Assembly: GCA_018340805.1 (NCBI GenBank)
Contig: JACMZG010001911.1
Coordinates: 33,454,533-33,518,532 of the forward strand
Length of the DNA: 64,000 bases
Reading direction: 5' to 3'
Source: Microvelia longipes
Taxonomy: Eukaryota; Arthropoda; Insecta; Hemiptera; Veliidae
The translations under genes were made by a program, and so were the position numbers. Below, in pieces: positions 1-9,312 of this stretch; position 1 is the stretch's first letter, and every line of letters starts with the position of its first letter. The notes below the pieces were generated by a model. It had not been told where the DNA came from and did not search any database. It saw only the letters and a program-made list of their open reading frames with translations.

Positions 1-388
1 CAGTAAAATATTCCAATTTTTGAGTTCGTAGGCACCACTTCCTCCAGTTTTTATAACAAAAATTCATCAGAAAATTAGAAAATAATGCTTATCTATTTAG
101 TAAGTGAATAAGGCAATAAGCATGTGCGAATAACTGTTTTTAACAGAAACTATTACAAAAGGTAGGACCAGCTTTTGCTAGTTATGCCACCTACTACAGT
201 AGTATAGAAAGTTTCGTGATATACATTTTTTGGGCCCTTTAGTAGAGGTCATCGACATCTAATTACCCTTATTATTACAGGTCCATTGAAAGATACAGTA
301 TCATTATTAAGGTAGGTGGGGGTTGTGATAGCTACAGTGCTAATATGATTGTCATTTGAATTGTAGGAGTCTGACTCCAAATCTTATT
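1..388. other. non-coding, no recognised feature
   Basis: AT-rich sequence before the first identifiable element. No convincing exon, RNA gene or repeat boundary was seen. Confidence 0.5.
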
Positions 389-396
389 GATACTAC

Positions 397-1106
397 CAAG
401 GATGTTGAATAAAGGGGATGATGCACTAAGTCGAATTGCCATTCAACAAAGTGACCCCATCGAAAATCAAAACATAGAGATGAATGCAACACGAAACACT
501 CGTCAAAAACCAACTGCACATGCTTGGTACGAACTGCGCATGCTTATGATCCTTATAACAGCGCAGGTCTTAAAATTTAGAGGCAAACTTAACTCTCAAT
601 GGGCTTCCCATTGTTTTGCTCGCAAATGTTATAAACAAATTGAAAAAAGTTCATACTTTTTAACTGTTTTTTGTTAATATTGCTTAAAATTAACAACATT
701 AAAGAAAATTAAGAACATTACAACCAAAATTGAATCTTGAAAACTAGCAAAACATTTCACTAAGCTAACAAAAACAAAATATTAACACATTTAACTTACT
801 CTCTACGAAAAGTAAACGGTAAAGCTTCAATTACTCTCACTAAAGTGGCTACCTAGAGTCTAAAATGTAAAATATAAGCACAAATGACTTGACAAGCTCC
901 AAATGTAACAATAACGAAAGCACTGAAGAAAGTTGAGTAGCAAACTCGACAACCTAGAATTGTATGACAACTTAGCTACATAACCTGTGTTTAGCACCTT
1001 TTTTAATTATAACCTAAGGGGAGGTAAGTTTACTCCTATTTCTCTATCTCATACAACTTCCATGGGGTCAGAAATGTTCCTTAATGCCCTTTATTCAACA
1101 TCCTTG
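397..1106. mobile_element. hAT-type non-autonomous DNA transposon (MITE), 710 bp
   Basis: The element begins with CAAGGATGTTGAATAAAGGG and ends with the exact reverse complement of those 20 bases (1087-1106). Both ends are flanked by the same 8 bp, GATACTAC (389-396 and 1107-1114). Perfect 20-bp terminal inverted repeats starting CA plus an 8-bp target duplication are the hallmarks of the hAT superfamily. The 710-bp interior is AT-rich and contains no transposase; a short open frame near 387-677 runs across the left terminus and resembles nothing I know. This is best read as a deletion derivative or MITE mobilised in trans. The intact termini and target duplication suggest a fairly young insertion. 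Confidence 0.88.
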
Positions 1107-1283
1107 GATACTACAGACAGCATTACAACCGCAGGTTAAGCTTTTCATTAACGTTTTTTAGAAACATGATAAGTTTAATAATAATAATAATGTTGGTTCT
1201 ATAATAATCAATTTTACTATAACAATTCCAATAATAGTTCCGATAATAATAATATTCCACTAATGATTCAAATATTGATTGTT

Positions 1284-1462
1284 TTAAAACAAAATTTACC
1301 TTATCACGCTTATATGAAAATAACACTCCCTTTGAGTTATAAAACAGTAAACTGAAAACAATCCTTTGGATAGCTCAGAAGGACTGTCTTGTGTATTGGT
1401 CGCTGTTTTGTATTCTTTGTTGTTTCATAATTATTTTTATCCCATACCGTTAGCTATGTGTT
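1284..1462 (+). repeat. dispersed repeat R1, copy A, left part
   Basis: This matches 12084-12254 closely (for example the run reading tgtattggtcgctgtttt and the following ttgttgtttcataattattttta stretch). It is interrupted at 1462 by the BEL/Pao element and resumes at 6330. The family is unclassified and shows no coding capacity. Confidence 0.75.
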
Positions 1463-1633
1463 TGTCACAGACTTACTCCCTTTTCAGCCTGTGATACTTG
1501 TTTCCTTATCCTTATTATAATTTAGTCAAGTAAAAACGAGTTTTCTCTCCGAGATTTAAAAGTATATTAAACTAATTTGACATAACTCAAAATAAAATAA
1601 GAAAATAAATAAATAAATCGCAGGTTTGCGACA
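1463..1633 (-). repeat. BEL/Pao 3' LTR (171 bp)
   Basis: This is the downstream LTR in element orientation. It matches 5269-5374 and then 6265-6329 almost base for base, so it preserves the empty target (tatt at 1564-1567) of the solo LTR found in the other copy. Confidence 0.92.
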
Positions 1634-3400
1634 CTCCGCCGGGCAGCTGATCAAACTTGTCCGATTTCCAAAGGATGGATCATGGTGACTGGCCGGGTCA
1701 GGAGTCCTTTTCCTATTCTCAGCTTCACTGATCTTACTCTTCCGTCTCTTCCTGTGTTTATCTCCTCGATCTTTCCGAGATTCCAGGTTTGCCGCTTGGT
1801 TTTCTCTGCAACATGAACTACTTGAGGGCAAGTTGGTGGAATCTCGTTCCCGTAAATTTTGAAGGTACTCTGTTTTCCACAGGGTCCAAAACCTCTCCAT
1901 GAATTCCGTGCCCTTCTTCCACCTTTGATACGTTTTTAAAGCTGTTCCCTGTAGTGCTATATCTGGTGTATTAGGACTATAGCTTGTCCTAACTTCTCTC
2001 ATGGTAAGAAAATGGTTAAGTGTTAGTACCTCTACATCTCCCTCCCCCACGTAGACCAGGGGTCGAGAATTAAGCACGGATTCCACTTCAGTAATGACAG
2101 TGTTAAATTGATTATACGTTAAAATTCGATTCCCATTTAAAACAATTTTAAAATCAATTCCATGTGAACCCTCCCGAGTAACTAGACAGGTTATGAAACA
2201 TACCCAAATTTTTTCAGTTTGGTCTCCCTTTATGACGTAAAGTGGTCTAAAATAGTCAATCCCAACTCGCTTAAATCCTGCTTCTCTCGTCACTCTGAAT
2301 TCCGGTAACGGAGGAACCTTTGGATAAGGAAATACCTTTCCCTCAAATTTACAACAATTATAGCATTTTTTTAGGATTGCCCTGCCTTTTGGCACCCAAA
2401 ACATTTTTCTTAACTCGACCAACGTGTGCGAAGTCCCTACGTGACGTACTTTCAGATGTACTGATTTTATAATTAATTCCGTAAATTTTCTGGATTTAGA
2501 TAACAAGATAGGAAATTTTTCTCCTATTTCTAATTCTGAATATTCAAATCTCCCTCTACACCGTAATATGTTTTCGTCGTCTCTAAAAATTCCTAACTGT
2601 CTTATTAGTTTGTTATTGTTTTTATTGTTTTCTAGATCTAAAATTACATCTTGAAAATACGTATTTTGAACTGATTTAATCCATAATATTTTTGCTTGTT
2701 CTATTTCTATCGCATTTAATTGTTTACTAATAATTTTGTTAGTATGTTTAAAAGAATTTATTGCTCGTTGACACCAGGCTGTAACTGCTAATAACCTGTT
2801 TAATCTATAATAATTTTCTATTTCAATTCCAAATGGCGTTTCTGTTTCTTCTACTACTAACATAATTTCCTTTTCCTTTTCTAGATTTTCTTCTATGGTA
2901 TTGCTGACTTCAATATTTTCTGGCCATGATACGCTATATCTTTCATCTTCATCCTGCCTGATACTCTCCGCGAACTGTTGTAAAGCTCTATCATCATCTG
3001 TTTCGTTAATTTGTTCTTTGATTCCCAATACATCCAACGCCCCTAGCTTTTTAAAATCAAAAACTTGCTCCGACATGATCGAGCACGCCCCATCGTTTTC
3101 AGCACTTAATACCGGTAATTCTTTTTTATGAACTGTCACTAAGTTCGTCGCATAGTTCTCCTCTGTTTCCCTCGATCCACCATCTCTCCCCGTTAATATC
3201 CATCCAACCTTTGAATTTACTATGTATAAACCTGACTCTACTTCTATTTTTTCTGAATTCAAAAAATCAAAATAGTATTTGTTTCCAATTAATAGATCAA
3301 TCGCCGGACTTTTCACTAAATTTGGATTTTCCGCAAATTTTAGATACTTAAATTTTTCTTTTATTGTGTCCAAACATTTTGTCTCTAATTTACTTTTCAC
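1556..3400 (-). pseudogene. BEL/Pao pol remnant: protease end plus partial integrase, RT/RNase H missing
   Basis: A 614-residue open frame that stays in phase across two large deletions. Residues 30-75 match the protease C-terminal part of BEL elements (DLLIG, YYFDF, GWILTGR). Residues 115-162 match the linker before the reverse transcriptase, ending in YSVSWPEN. The frame then jumps near residues 165-185 to sequence normally found after RNase H (LLAVTAW, AKILWIKSVQ). The integrase zinc finger is visible (H315, H320, C346, C349), as is the first catalytic Asp in VGIDYF (D382). Near residue 412 a second deletion removes the rest of the catalytic core, and the frame resumes at TEVESVLNSRPL. The second Asp and the Glu of the integrase triad are absent. 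The last residues run into the 3' LTR. The product cannot be an active polymerase or integrase. Confidence 0.88.
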
Positions 3401-3542
3401 AATTACAGGTACTACGTTGGCTATGATTTGTTTGTAAGTTTCGTCTAAAGTTTTATGCGTAACTCCACAGTGTTAGATATTATATGCTTTGGTTGCTTTT
3501 CTCCGAATAAACAAATCGCTAAATTTTCTGTATTAATTGGTT

Positions 3543-4551
3543 TTAATTCAATTCTTTGGCTAAGTCTGCCGTTACATAACATCTTTGACTTCTGCTGTCA
3601 AATATGCAACGCTTGGCGACTGTTCTAATCGTTTTGTTATTGCTTACCTCAATGGTTGCTGTTTGCAAAGAGACAGAACTTGTTACTCGTGACAGTAAAC
3701 TGGTACTTAAATTCATCTGGTCGTCGTCAGTGTTATTGTTTTCTTTAGTATCGTTCTCTTCATCGTTTTCTCTATCCGCGCCTAAAGCTGTTACTACTTT
3801 TTTCTGTGAACCGAACACCTTTGGACACAAACTTATATGGTGATGAGCCCGCCTGCGGCAATGTACACAAGTTTTATTCGCTTGACAAGCCCTCGCACTG
3901 TGTGTGTCGTTTAAACAAATAAAACATACGTTTTTTAAAACTTCTTTTCTTTCTTCAATTGTCTTGTACTTAGTACATTCGTCTGACCAATGCTCTGCCC
4001 TACAATATCTACATTTAGGTTGGCTGACAAGTAAAGCCTCGGCAGTTGATATCCTGGTGGTATCTCTTTTATTTTCTAAATGCTCTGTGGTTTGCAGATC
4101 TTTCCTGGTATTATAAGTCACCGTACTGTTAAGAGTTACTCTTTCTTTCACCATGATTACCTTGTTTAGCCTGTCTCTAAGAGTTTCGCATTCCGAAAAT
4201 AGACCTAAATTAGAGGGTTGGTGAAGTTCAAATTCCTCTAATTGTAATAAAATTTGTGACGGAAATTTAGACTTGATTAAGGAAACAAAACTGGTGTGGT
4301 TGATATTTTCTCCTAAACCTTCTAATGCTCTACAATAATTTTCAATTTCGTCAAGTGTGGTGCGTAATTTTATAGTTGAATTGTTAGAGACTTCTAAATT
4401 TCGAAATTTTGTATATAAATCTTCTATAACTAATGATTTATCAGCGTATCTATTTTTTAATATATTGATTGCCGCATCATAATTTTGAGCGGTTATCGCA
4501 AGTTCCCAATACTGCGAGCTGTTTAACCAAGCAATTGTTGCTTCAAATAAC
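3543..4551 (-). pseudogene. BEL/Pao gag C-terminal half, zinc knuckles and protease start
   Basis: The frame is open from about 4551 down to a stop at 3543; the ATG at 4154 is internal. It covers the C-terminal half of gag, then Cys/His clusters (CRYCRAEHWSDEC, CFICLNDTHSARAC, CVHCRRRAHHHISLC) of the kind seen in BEL gag, then the start of an aspartic protease. The catalytic Asp-Ser-Gly is Asp-Ser-Arg here (CIFDSRSQR), which should inactivate the protease. The frame stops soon after, and the rest of the protease continues in another frame below 3400. A frameshift near 4540 separates this part from the N-terminal gag. Confidence 0.85.
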
Positions 4552-5115
4552 TAAATTTATCAATCGCGTTAATGTTCATATTATTATGAATAGCTGATTC
4601 ATATCTTTCCCAAAATTCCTGCCACATTAACCTATTTCCATTAAATGTTGGTAATTCTAATTTTGGTAATTTAATTGGAACATTACGATTATTACCCAAT
4701 TGCCCTAGATTTTCCAATACATTTTTATTATCTTTAGTTTGTGGTCCCCAAAATTTTGATTTATTTTCCCTAATCCTGACTCTGCAAAACGTAAACAATT
4801 TTGAAGCTCTATAATTTTATCTTCTGCCTGAAATTTTATATCTAAAAACCCCTCAATATCGTCCTCAAATCTTTGTAGAGTTTCCGGATCTAAAACAGAA
4901 AGTTTTTCTAAATTGTTGACGTATCTGTCAAAAGTTTCTAAAAATTTTTGTAATTTGTCTAATTCAATTTTCCCCTCATTAATCCCCGATTGCTCCTCAA
5001 TGTTTTTATTTGCCTCTAGCCACCCACCTACACGAGCTATTTGATCTACTAGTCGTTTCTTTACTGGCCCTAAAACTTTCCTAGTTGTGCCTACTGTAGT
5101 GGAAGCCATGCTCAT
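4523..5115 (-). pseudogene. BEL/Pao gag N-terminal half (frameshifted)
   Basis: This begins at the ATG at 5115 (MSMASTTVGTTRKVLGPVKK), about 150 bp inside the 5' LTR, and is helical and charged as in BEL gag N-termini. A frameshift between about 4800 and 4705 moves the frame to the segment ending at 4523, which contains the conserved LPKLELPTFNGNRLMWQEFW stretch of the DUF1759-like gag domain. A second shift near 4540 leads into the next part. The coding potential is broken in at least two places. Confidence 0.82.
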
Positions 5116-5374
5116 CGTCTATCCCTAGCTACCTGAAAGAAAAATAGTTTTAGTACTTACACCTCCCACTCCGTCAACCAATGATCCCAATTTTATAGTT
5201 CTCGTTTAGATTATTCTTATTTACTTGTTGTCCTTACTTGCTCGATGTTCCAACGCTCAATGCTACCATGTCACAGACTTACTCCCTTTTCATCCTGTGA
5301 TACTAGTTTCCTTATCCTTATTATAATTAAGTCAAGTAAAAACGAGTTTTCTCTCCGAGATTTAAAAGTATATT

Positions 5375-6260
5375 TGTGGCGGCAGGCGCCTCCTTTCTAG
5401 CTTAATTGACTACCCACTTACCTAAGATGATTTTCCGCTTATAATATTAATCTTTATTTATTATAATAACTTGTATTATAATATGAACAAATAAATATTA
5501 CGGCTCTTACGGCTCTTGTCAGCAACATCGCTGCCGGTACTGACCCGCGATTTGTTGACACGATATCGTTCGAATTTTGTAATCATTACGCTTTAGCTTA
5601 AGTGAAACAATTGTGTATTATAAATATTGATATAAATATAATCTAGTTTAATGAGAATACTCATACTCCTTTAATATGTAAATAATAAAACTTTCGTCAA
5701 ATTATAGTATTATAACCTGTTATATCATAACCTTCAGTTGTTTACTTAAAATAATGCTTTTTCGATATAAAAATACAAAATATATTTTTGTTAAATTATG
5801 TATTGAATATATTATCAAATTTTCTGTATTAAATTCTGTAAATATTAAATTTAGTATGAATTTAATACATTGTAAGGTAACATTGTAAATAACCAAAGAA
5901 TATGTAAGATTGAATGTTTGTTTTGATAAAATAAATCATATGGTTGTTAAACTGTTTACTGCGCATGCGCGTCCATTTTAGAAAAGTATAAAAGGCGGAC
6001 TACTTGCTGCATTTTCTCATTATAGTTCAAAAACTTGAAACCAGTAACATCTCTCTAGAATGCAGATTGAGGAAGCCAATGCCCAGTAAACAGGATCACT
6101 GCCAGCTAAGGAGATTTAAGCCTTGTTTTATTAAGTAGTTTAACGATAAAACCTTCACCTGAGCTGAACACGACGTAGTGCGGACCTTCAACCTTGGAGT
6201 CAGACAAGTCAGATAGCTTAACAAGTCAGATTATTCGGCTTGAAATAAACATACCGCACA
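5375..6260 (+). mobile_element. solo LTR (886 bp) of a second LTR retrotransposon, nested in the BEL LTR
   Basis: The sequence runs from TGTGGCGGCAGGCGCC to ACCGCACA, so it has TG...CA ends, and it is flanked by TATT on both sides (5371-5374 and 6261-6264). The uninterrupted sister LTR at 1564-1567 shows a single TATT, which proves the insertion and its exact borders. It contains promoter-like and polyadenylation-like signals in + orientation but no coding sequence, as expected for a product of LTR-LTR recombination. A 4-bp target duplication suits Ty3/gypsy, but the superfamily is not proven. Confidence 0.92.
5961..5994 (+). promoter_or_regulatory. solo-LTR promoter: TATA box with an upstream GCGCATGCGC palindrome
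   Basis: TATAAAAG (5987-5994) follows the perfect palindrome GCGCATGCGC (5961-5970), within TGCGCATGCGCG. That string is the consensus for NRF-1/Ewg-type factors. A possible initiator lies in the tctcattatag stretch downstream, and AATAAA near 6244 would serve as the LTR polyadenylation signal. Function is inferred from motif and position only. Confidence 0.5.
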
Positions 6261-6334
6261 TATTAAACTAATTTGACATAACTCAAAATAAAATAAGAAA
6301 ATAAAGAAATAAATCCCAGGTTTGCGACAGTGTT

Positions 6335-6512
6335 CATAAACTTTTCATGATACGCTTCGCGGGCCTTCAGGGTTTGACGTGGCTCCTCCTGAACCACTTA
6401 TAATACGATAGTATGATAGTCTCACTACGATAGACTAACTACATGGCTAACTATGGCAGAGATTAAGATGTCCCCCCCCCTGCTACCTTCCATTTAATTA
6501 GCACCTTAGGTT
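6335..6512 (+). repeat. dispersed repeat R1, copy A, right part
   Basis: Continues R1 beyond the BEL insertion and matches 12250-12412 (gcgggccttcagg, ccacttat, ctcactacgatag, agatgtccc-like runs). Confidence 0.7.
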
Positions 6513-7078
6513 GTCATAAAGGTTATGTTTCTATGTGTGTGTGTGTATGGTGAGTGGAGCGGCCAGGCCTCTTTTTAACGGTCATGTAATTATGATTTTT
6601 ACAGATTTTTTAGTAAAAGAGTTAGCAAAAGAGCAAATTGGTGTTAGTTATCCTATATAATAATCATTTATTCAAAAATATCTTGCAGATATCGTTGATG
6701 AAAGGTTAAAAATCTCATTTTGTAACCCTAGACTGGGCCTTTAAATAAATAATATTTTTAGATTAAGCCCGCTCTAATAAAAACAACTTCATACAGCCAT
6801 AACGATAACGCTATAGACTTATTTTTCTGTGGAGGGTGAATTTTTAAAAATGTTATTACTAAAAAAAATTGGGGTTGAAGAAATTGCGAAGCTTGAAACA
6901 ATGAAAACCTAAATAAACAAGAAGTTATTAGGGGGAAAGATAGAATTGAACCAATCAAGAATGAAATTAGGTTAACGTCGCTTTGCTTTTTTGTATTCTT
7001 GGTGGAAAGAAAGAATTGCAATAATAGATAAGTTCATATAATTAACTAATTATACATGTTTTAAACAAATATGATTGA
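6513..7078. other. intergenic/intronic, nothing recognised
   Basis: Contains a short (GT)n run near 6535-6548 and otherwise unremarkable AT-rich sequence. Open frames here are short and show no family resemblance. Confidence 0.4.
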
Positions 7079-7154
7079 AACAAGTATTTCTATATGTATA
7101 TATATATATATATATATATTATAATAATATATATATATATATATATATTAATAT

Positions 7155-7236
<82 letters not shown>

Positions 7237-7258
7237 GTGTGTGTGTGTGTGTGTATAT
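7079..7258. repeat. (AT)n microsatellite ending in (GT)n
   Basis: About 150 bp of alternating AT with small interruptions, then gtgtgtgtgtgtgtg. The open frame reading as Tyr-Ile repeats is an artefact of the repeat. Confidence 0.95.
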
Positions 7259-8443
7259 ATTTATATAAATGTCAAAAAAGTTTAAGAACGACGGACTACA
7301 GTAATTTCAATTACTATTGATAATCTAAATTTTCAATCTCTCTATATTCCGTGTAAAGTATGTAGCATAATTTCTCAATTTGTGCATTAGAATATCCTAA
7401 TGAAATATGAATATAAACTAGCTTATTCTTTTACGCTAATAAAAGTTTGGTTTATGCGAAAACATCTTATGGTGCTTTCTAGTTAAGACAACATTTTCAA
7501 GACTCAATCCAGCCAGTTTTATCTATTTAAGATAATCTTAGATAGATCTTGCTTTAGTAAATTTAGTAAAACTTGATACATAGATGATTTAAATTTGAAT
7601 GCAATAACAGGATATTAGACTTGGCGAAGCTTAGATTACAGACTGTGATGCCGGTTTAGTATGTAAATAAGTAAGTAGAGTTATTCATAATATGAGACAA
7701 AGAAAAGAGTCTCTTGGAAAATAAAAAAAAAATATTGGCAGAGCACTCTCAGCCTTGCATGAGGTGAAATAAATGAATGATAATATTTATTGATGAGGTG
7801 ACTGACTGCTCGGTGGTCGAGAGAGACCACCGACAGATGAACCGTCAATAAATATGACAGATGAATATATTATTTCAACGGTTTTGTATGAATTGACGTA
7901 TTAAAATTATCTGGGACGCCAACAATCTGGTCGCTTACAATATCTCTAATCACTATGACGATAATTTTTTTTTCTGGTGTTTGACTGGGTAAAACACTTT
8001 TGGATAGTAATAATATAGTCTTATATATTGTAAAAATTATTAAAAAGATGATAACTAGTTTTGAATTGTTTTATCTGTCCCTTCTTTATGTGATTTGAGT
8101 TCGGTTAGTCTTAATTCATTTAAAAATACTAAAATTATGTGATAAGAAAGAGAGAACAAAATAAAAAAAATAAAGAGACCTCTTTCTAATTTTCGATATT
8201 AATAATATAAACTTTTTGATTTCTTCATTTATTTTCCAATGGATATTCGCTAAAAGAATGTAAGAATACTGAACGCTATCAACGGGTCTAAACAATTGTA
8301 ACAAGTCTGATCTGGCTCTGATAAAAATTTAACTCCAATGTAGAATAAGATAAAAATAGGAGTCACTCACTGGATCGTCATTTAAATTAAAAACAACATT
8401 AGACAGTGAAAATAGGTAAAAAAGGGTACACAAAAATATTTAA
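7259..8443. other. non-coding, one hairpin inside
   Basis: No exon or RNA gene seen. The only structured part is the inverted repeat at 7783-7855, listed separately. Confidence 0.4.
7783..7855. repeat. double inverted repeat (cruciform-like)
   Basis: The outer arms ATATTTATTGA (7783-7793) and TCAATAAATAT (7845-7855) enclose inner arms CGGTGGTC (7811-7818) and GACCACCG (7825-7832) with a GAGAGA loop. Possibly the core of a small MITE; no target duplication was identified. Confidence 0.6.
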
Positions 8444-9312
8444 TAAAAAATCGGGTATGGGGACCTCGGAACTTTTCCTCATCACATCGGATTCGCTTCG
8501 CTCGTCCTCAGATAGTAAATGCATCCGTTTCATTCTCAGCGGTCACCCATACATCACTGGCTACGCTCTCTGCAGCTTAACTTTTGTGATACCACAAATA
8601 TCATGGATATACTTGTCGTATTGAAATAAAGCTTATTGCGCTTATTCATTACGCAAAGGTGTATACTTGTACTAAATTTCAATTCAATTAGATTGTTTTC
8701 CGATTTTTTACATTTTTTTAAATAACGTACACAAGTCATTTGATAAAAATTGAACTAATGCTGATAATTTGGCACATATGTTAGTCTTACACATGGCTAC
8801 ATGCGCTAAAAAAACATAGTAAATTCATTCAAGCACTACTTGAAAGAAATTATCCTGACTGAATCTAGCTGTTGCATTTGTGGAAATAATGAACTATCAG
8901 TTAATCATCTAATAAATAATTGTCCTCTCCTAGATAGAGAAAGATCATTTTAATGCAGCTATCAATGACTCTTGGACTGGCCCGACCTCTTCAACATTAT
9001 CAATTATAAAAAACACAAAAGAAAATATTTTTCAAAAAGGAAAAATTAATATGGAAAATGTATTGTTTTCAAAATCATGTAGTATCTATATGGGACATGT
9101 TAATAATATATGGCCTTTAAGTAAGGTTACTACTAAAAGAAAAATTAAAAAAAAAACACACACATACAGACAGACAACTTTTTGAAAACCACTCAGGAGG
9201 CCTTTAAAACACCTGAAACGGATGATTCCAGTGACATCCCGGTTTCGGATTTTCTTACAAACACCACACTTTTCCTTTATATTTACGTTATAAATGAGGA
9301 AAAGTAAAAATA
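8444..9312 (+). repeat. dispersed repeat E with 5S-derived segment, copy E1
   Basis: Begins tcgggtatggggacctcgg and ends with a block around cctgaaacggatgattc (9207) and gaggaaaagtaaaaat (9297). Both ends recur at 21340-22012, 46528-46850, 55145-55945 (inverted) and 61582-61712. Bases 8532-8563 are, in antisense, similar to the 3' part of 5S rRNA (GGGTGACCGCT). A LINE-like coding scrap lies inside at about 8810-8953. The orientation label is arbitrary. Confidence 0.65.
8810..8953 (+). pseudogene. LINE ORF2 C-terminal zinc-knuckle scrap
   Basis: An open frame reads ...KHYLKEIILTES, then CCICGNNELSVNHLINNCPLL and a stop. The C-x2-C...H...C spacing with the HLI-NCPLL context is typical of the C-terminus of Jockey/R1-type LINE reverse transcriptases. 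It is only about 45 residues long and lies inside repeat E. Confidence 0.55.

Larger units (their letters stand above)
1463..6329 (-). mobile_element. BEL/Pao LTR retrotransposon, internally deleted, containing a nested solo LTR
   Basis: On the minus strand the element has two LTRs (1463-1633 and 5269-6329) of 171 bp each, once the nested insertion is removed from the second. The LTRs start TGTCGC and end GTGACA, and the element is flanked by a 5-bp target duplication GTGTT (1458-1462 and 6330-6334). TGG follows the 5' LTR directly (5268-5266), as expected for a tRNA primer-binding site. The internal part (1634-5268, about 3.6 kb) encodes gag, zinc knuckles, a protease relic, the integrase N-terminus and the pol C-terminus. 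It lacks reverse transcriptase, RNase H and most of the integrase core, so it cannot move on its own. Size, target duplication and protein content all fit BEL/Pao. Confidence 0.93.
5269..6329 (-). repeat. BEL/Pao 5' LTR, split by an 886-bp solo LTR
   Basis: The LTR pieces are 5269-5374 and 6265-6329, which together with one tatt target copy give 171 bp, the same length as the other LTR. Confidence 0.92.

Noticed and set aside
387..677. 96-codon frame near the left window end
   Set aside because: It starts outside the hAT MITE and crosses its terminus, and shows no family resemblance; chance frame.
7075..7320. Open frame of Tyr-Ile repeats
   Set aside because: Produced entirely by an (AT)n tract. 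The same applies to frames at 16098-16355, 22873-23106, 47194-47421 and 47220-47453.
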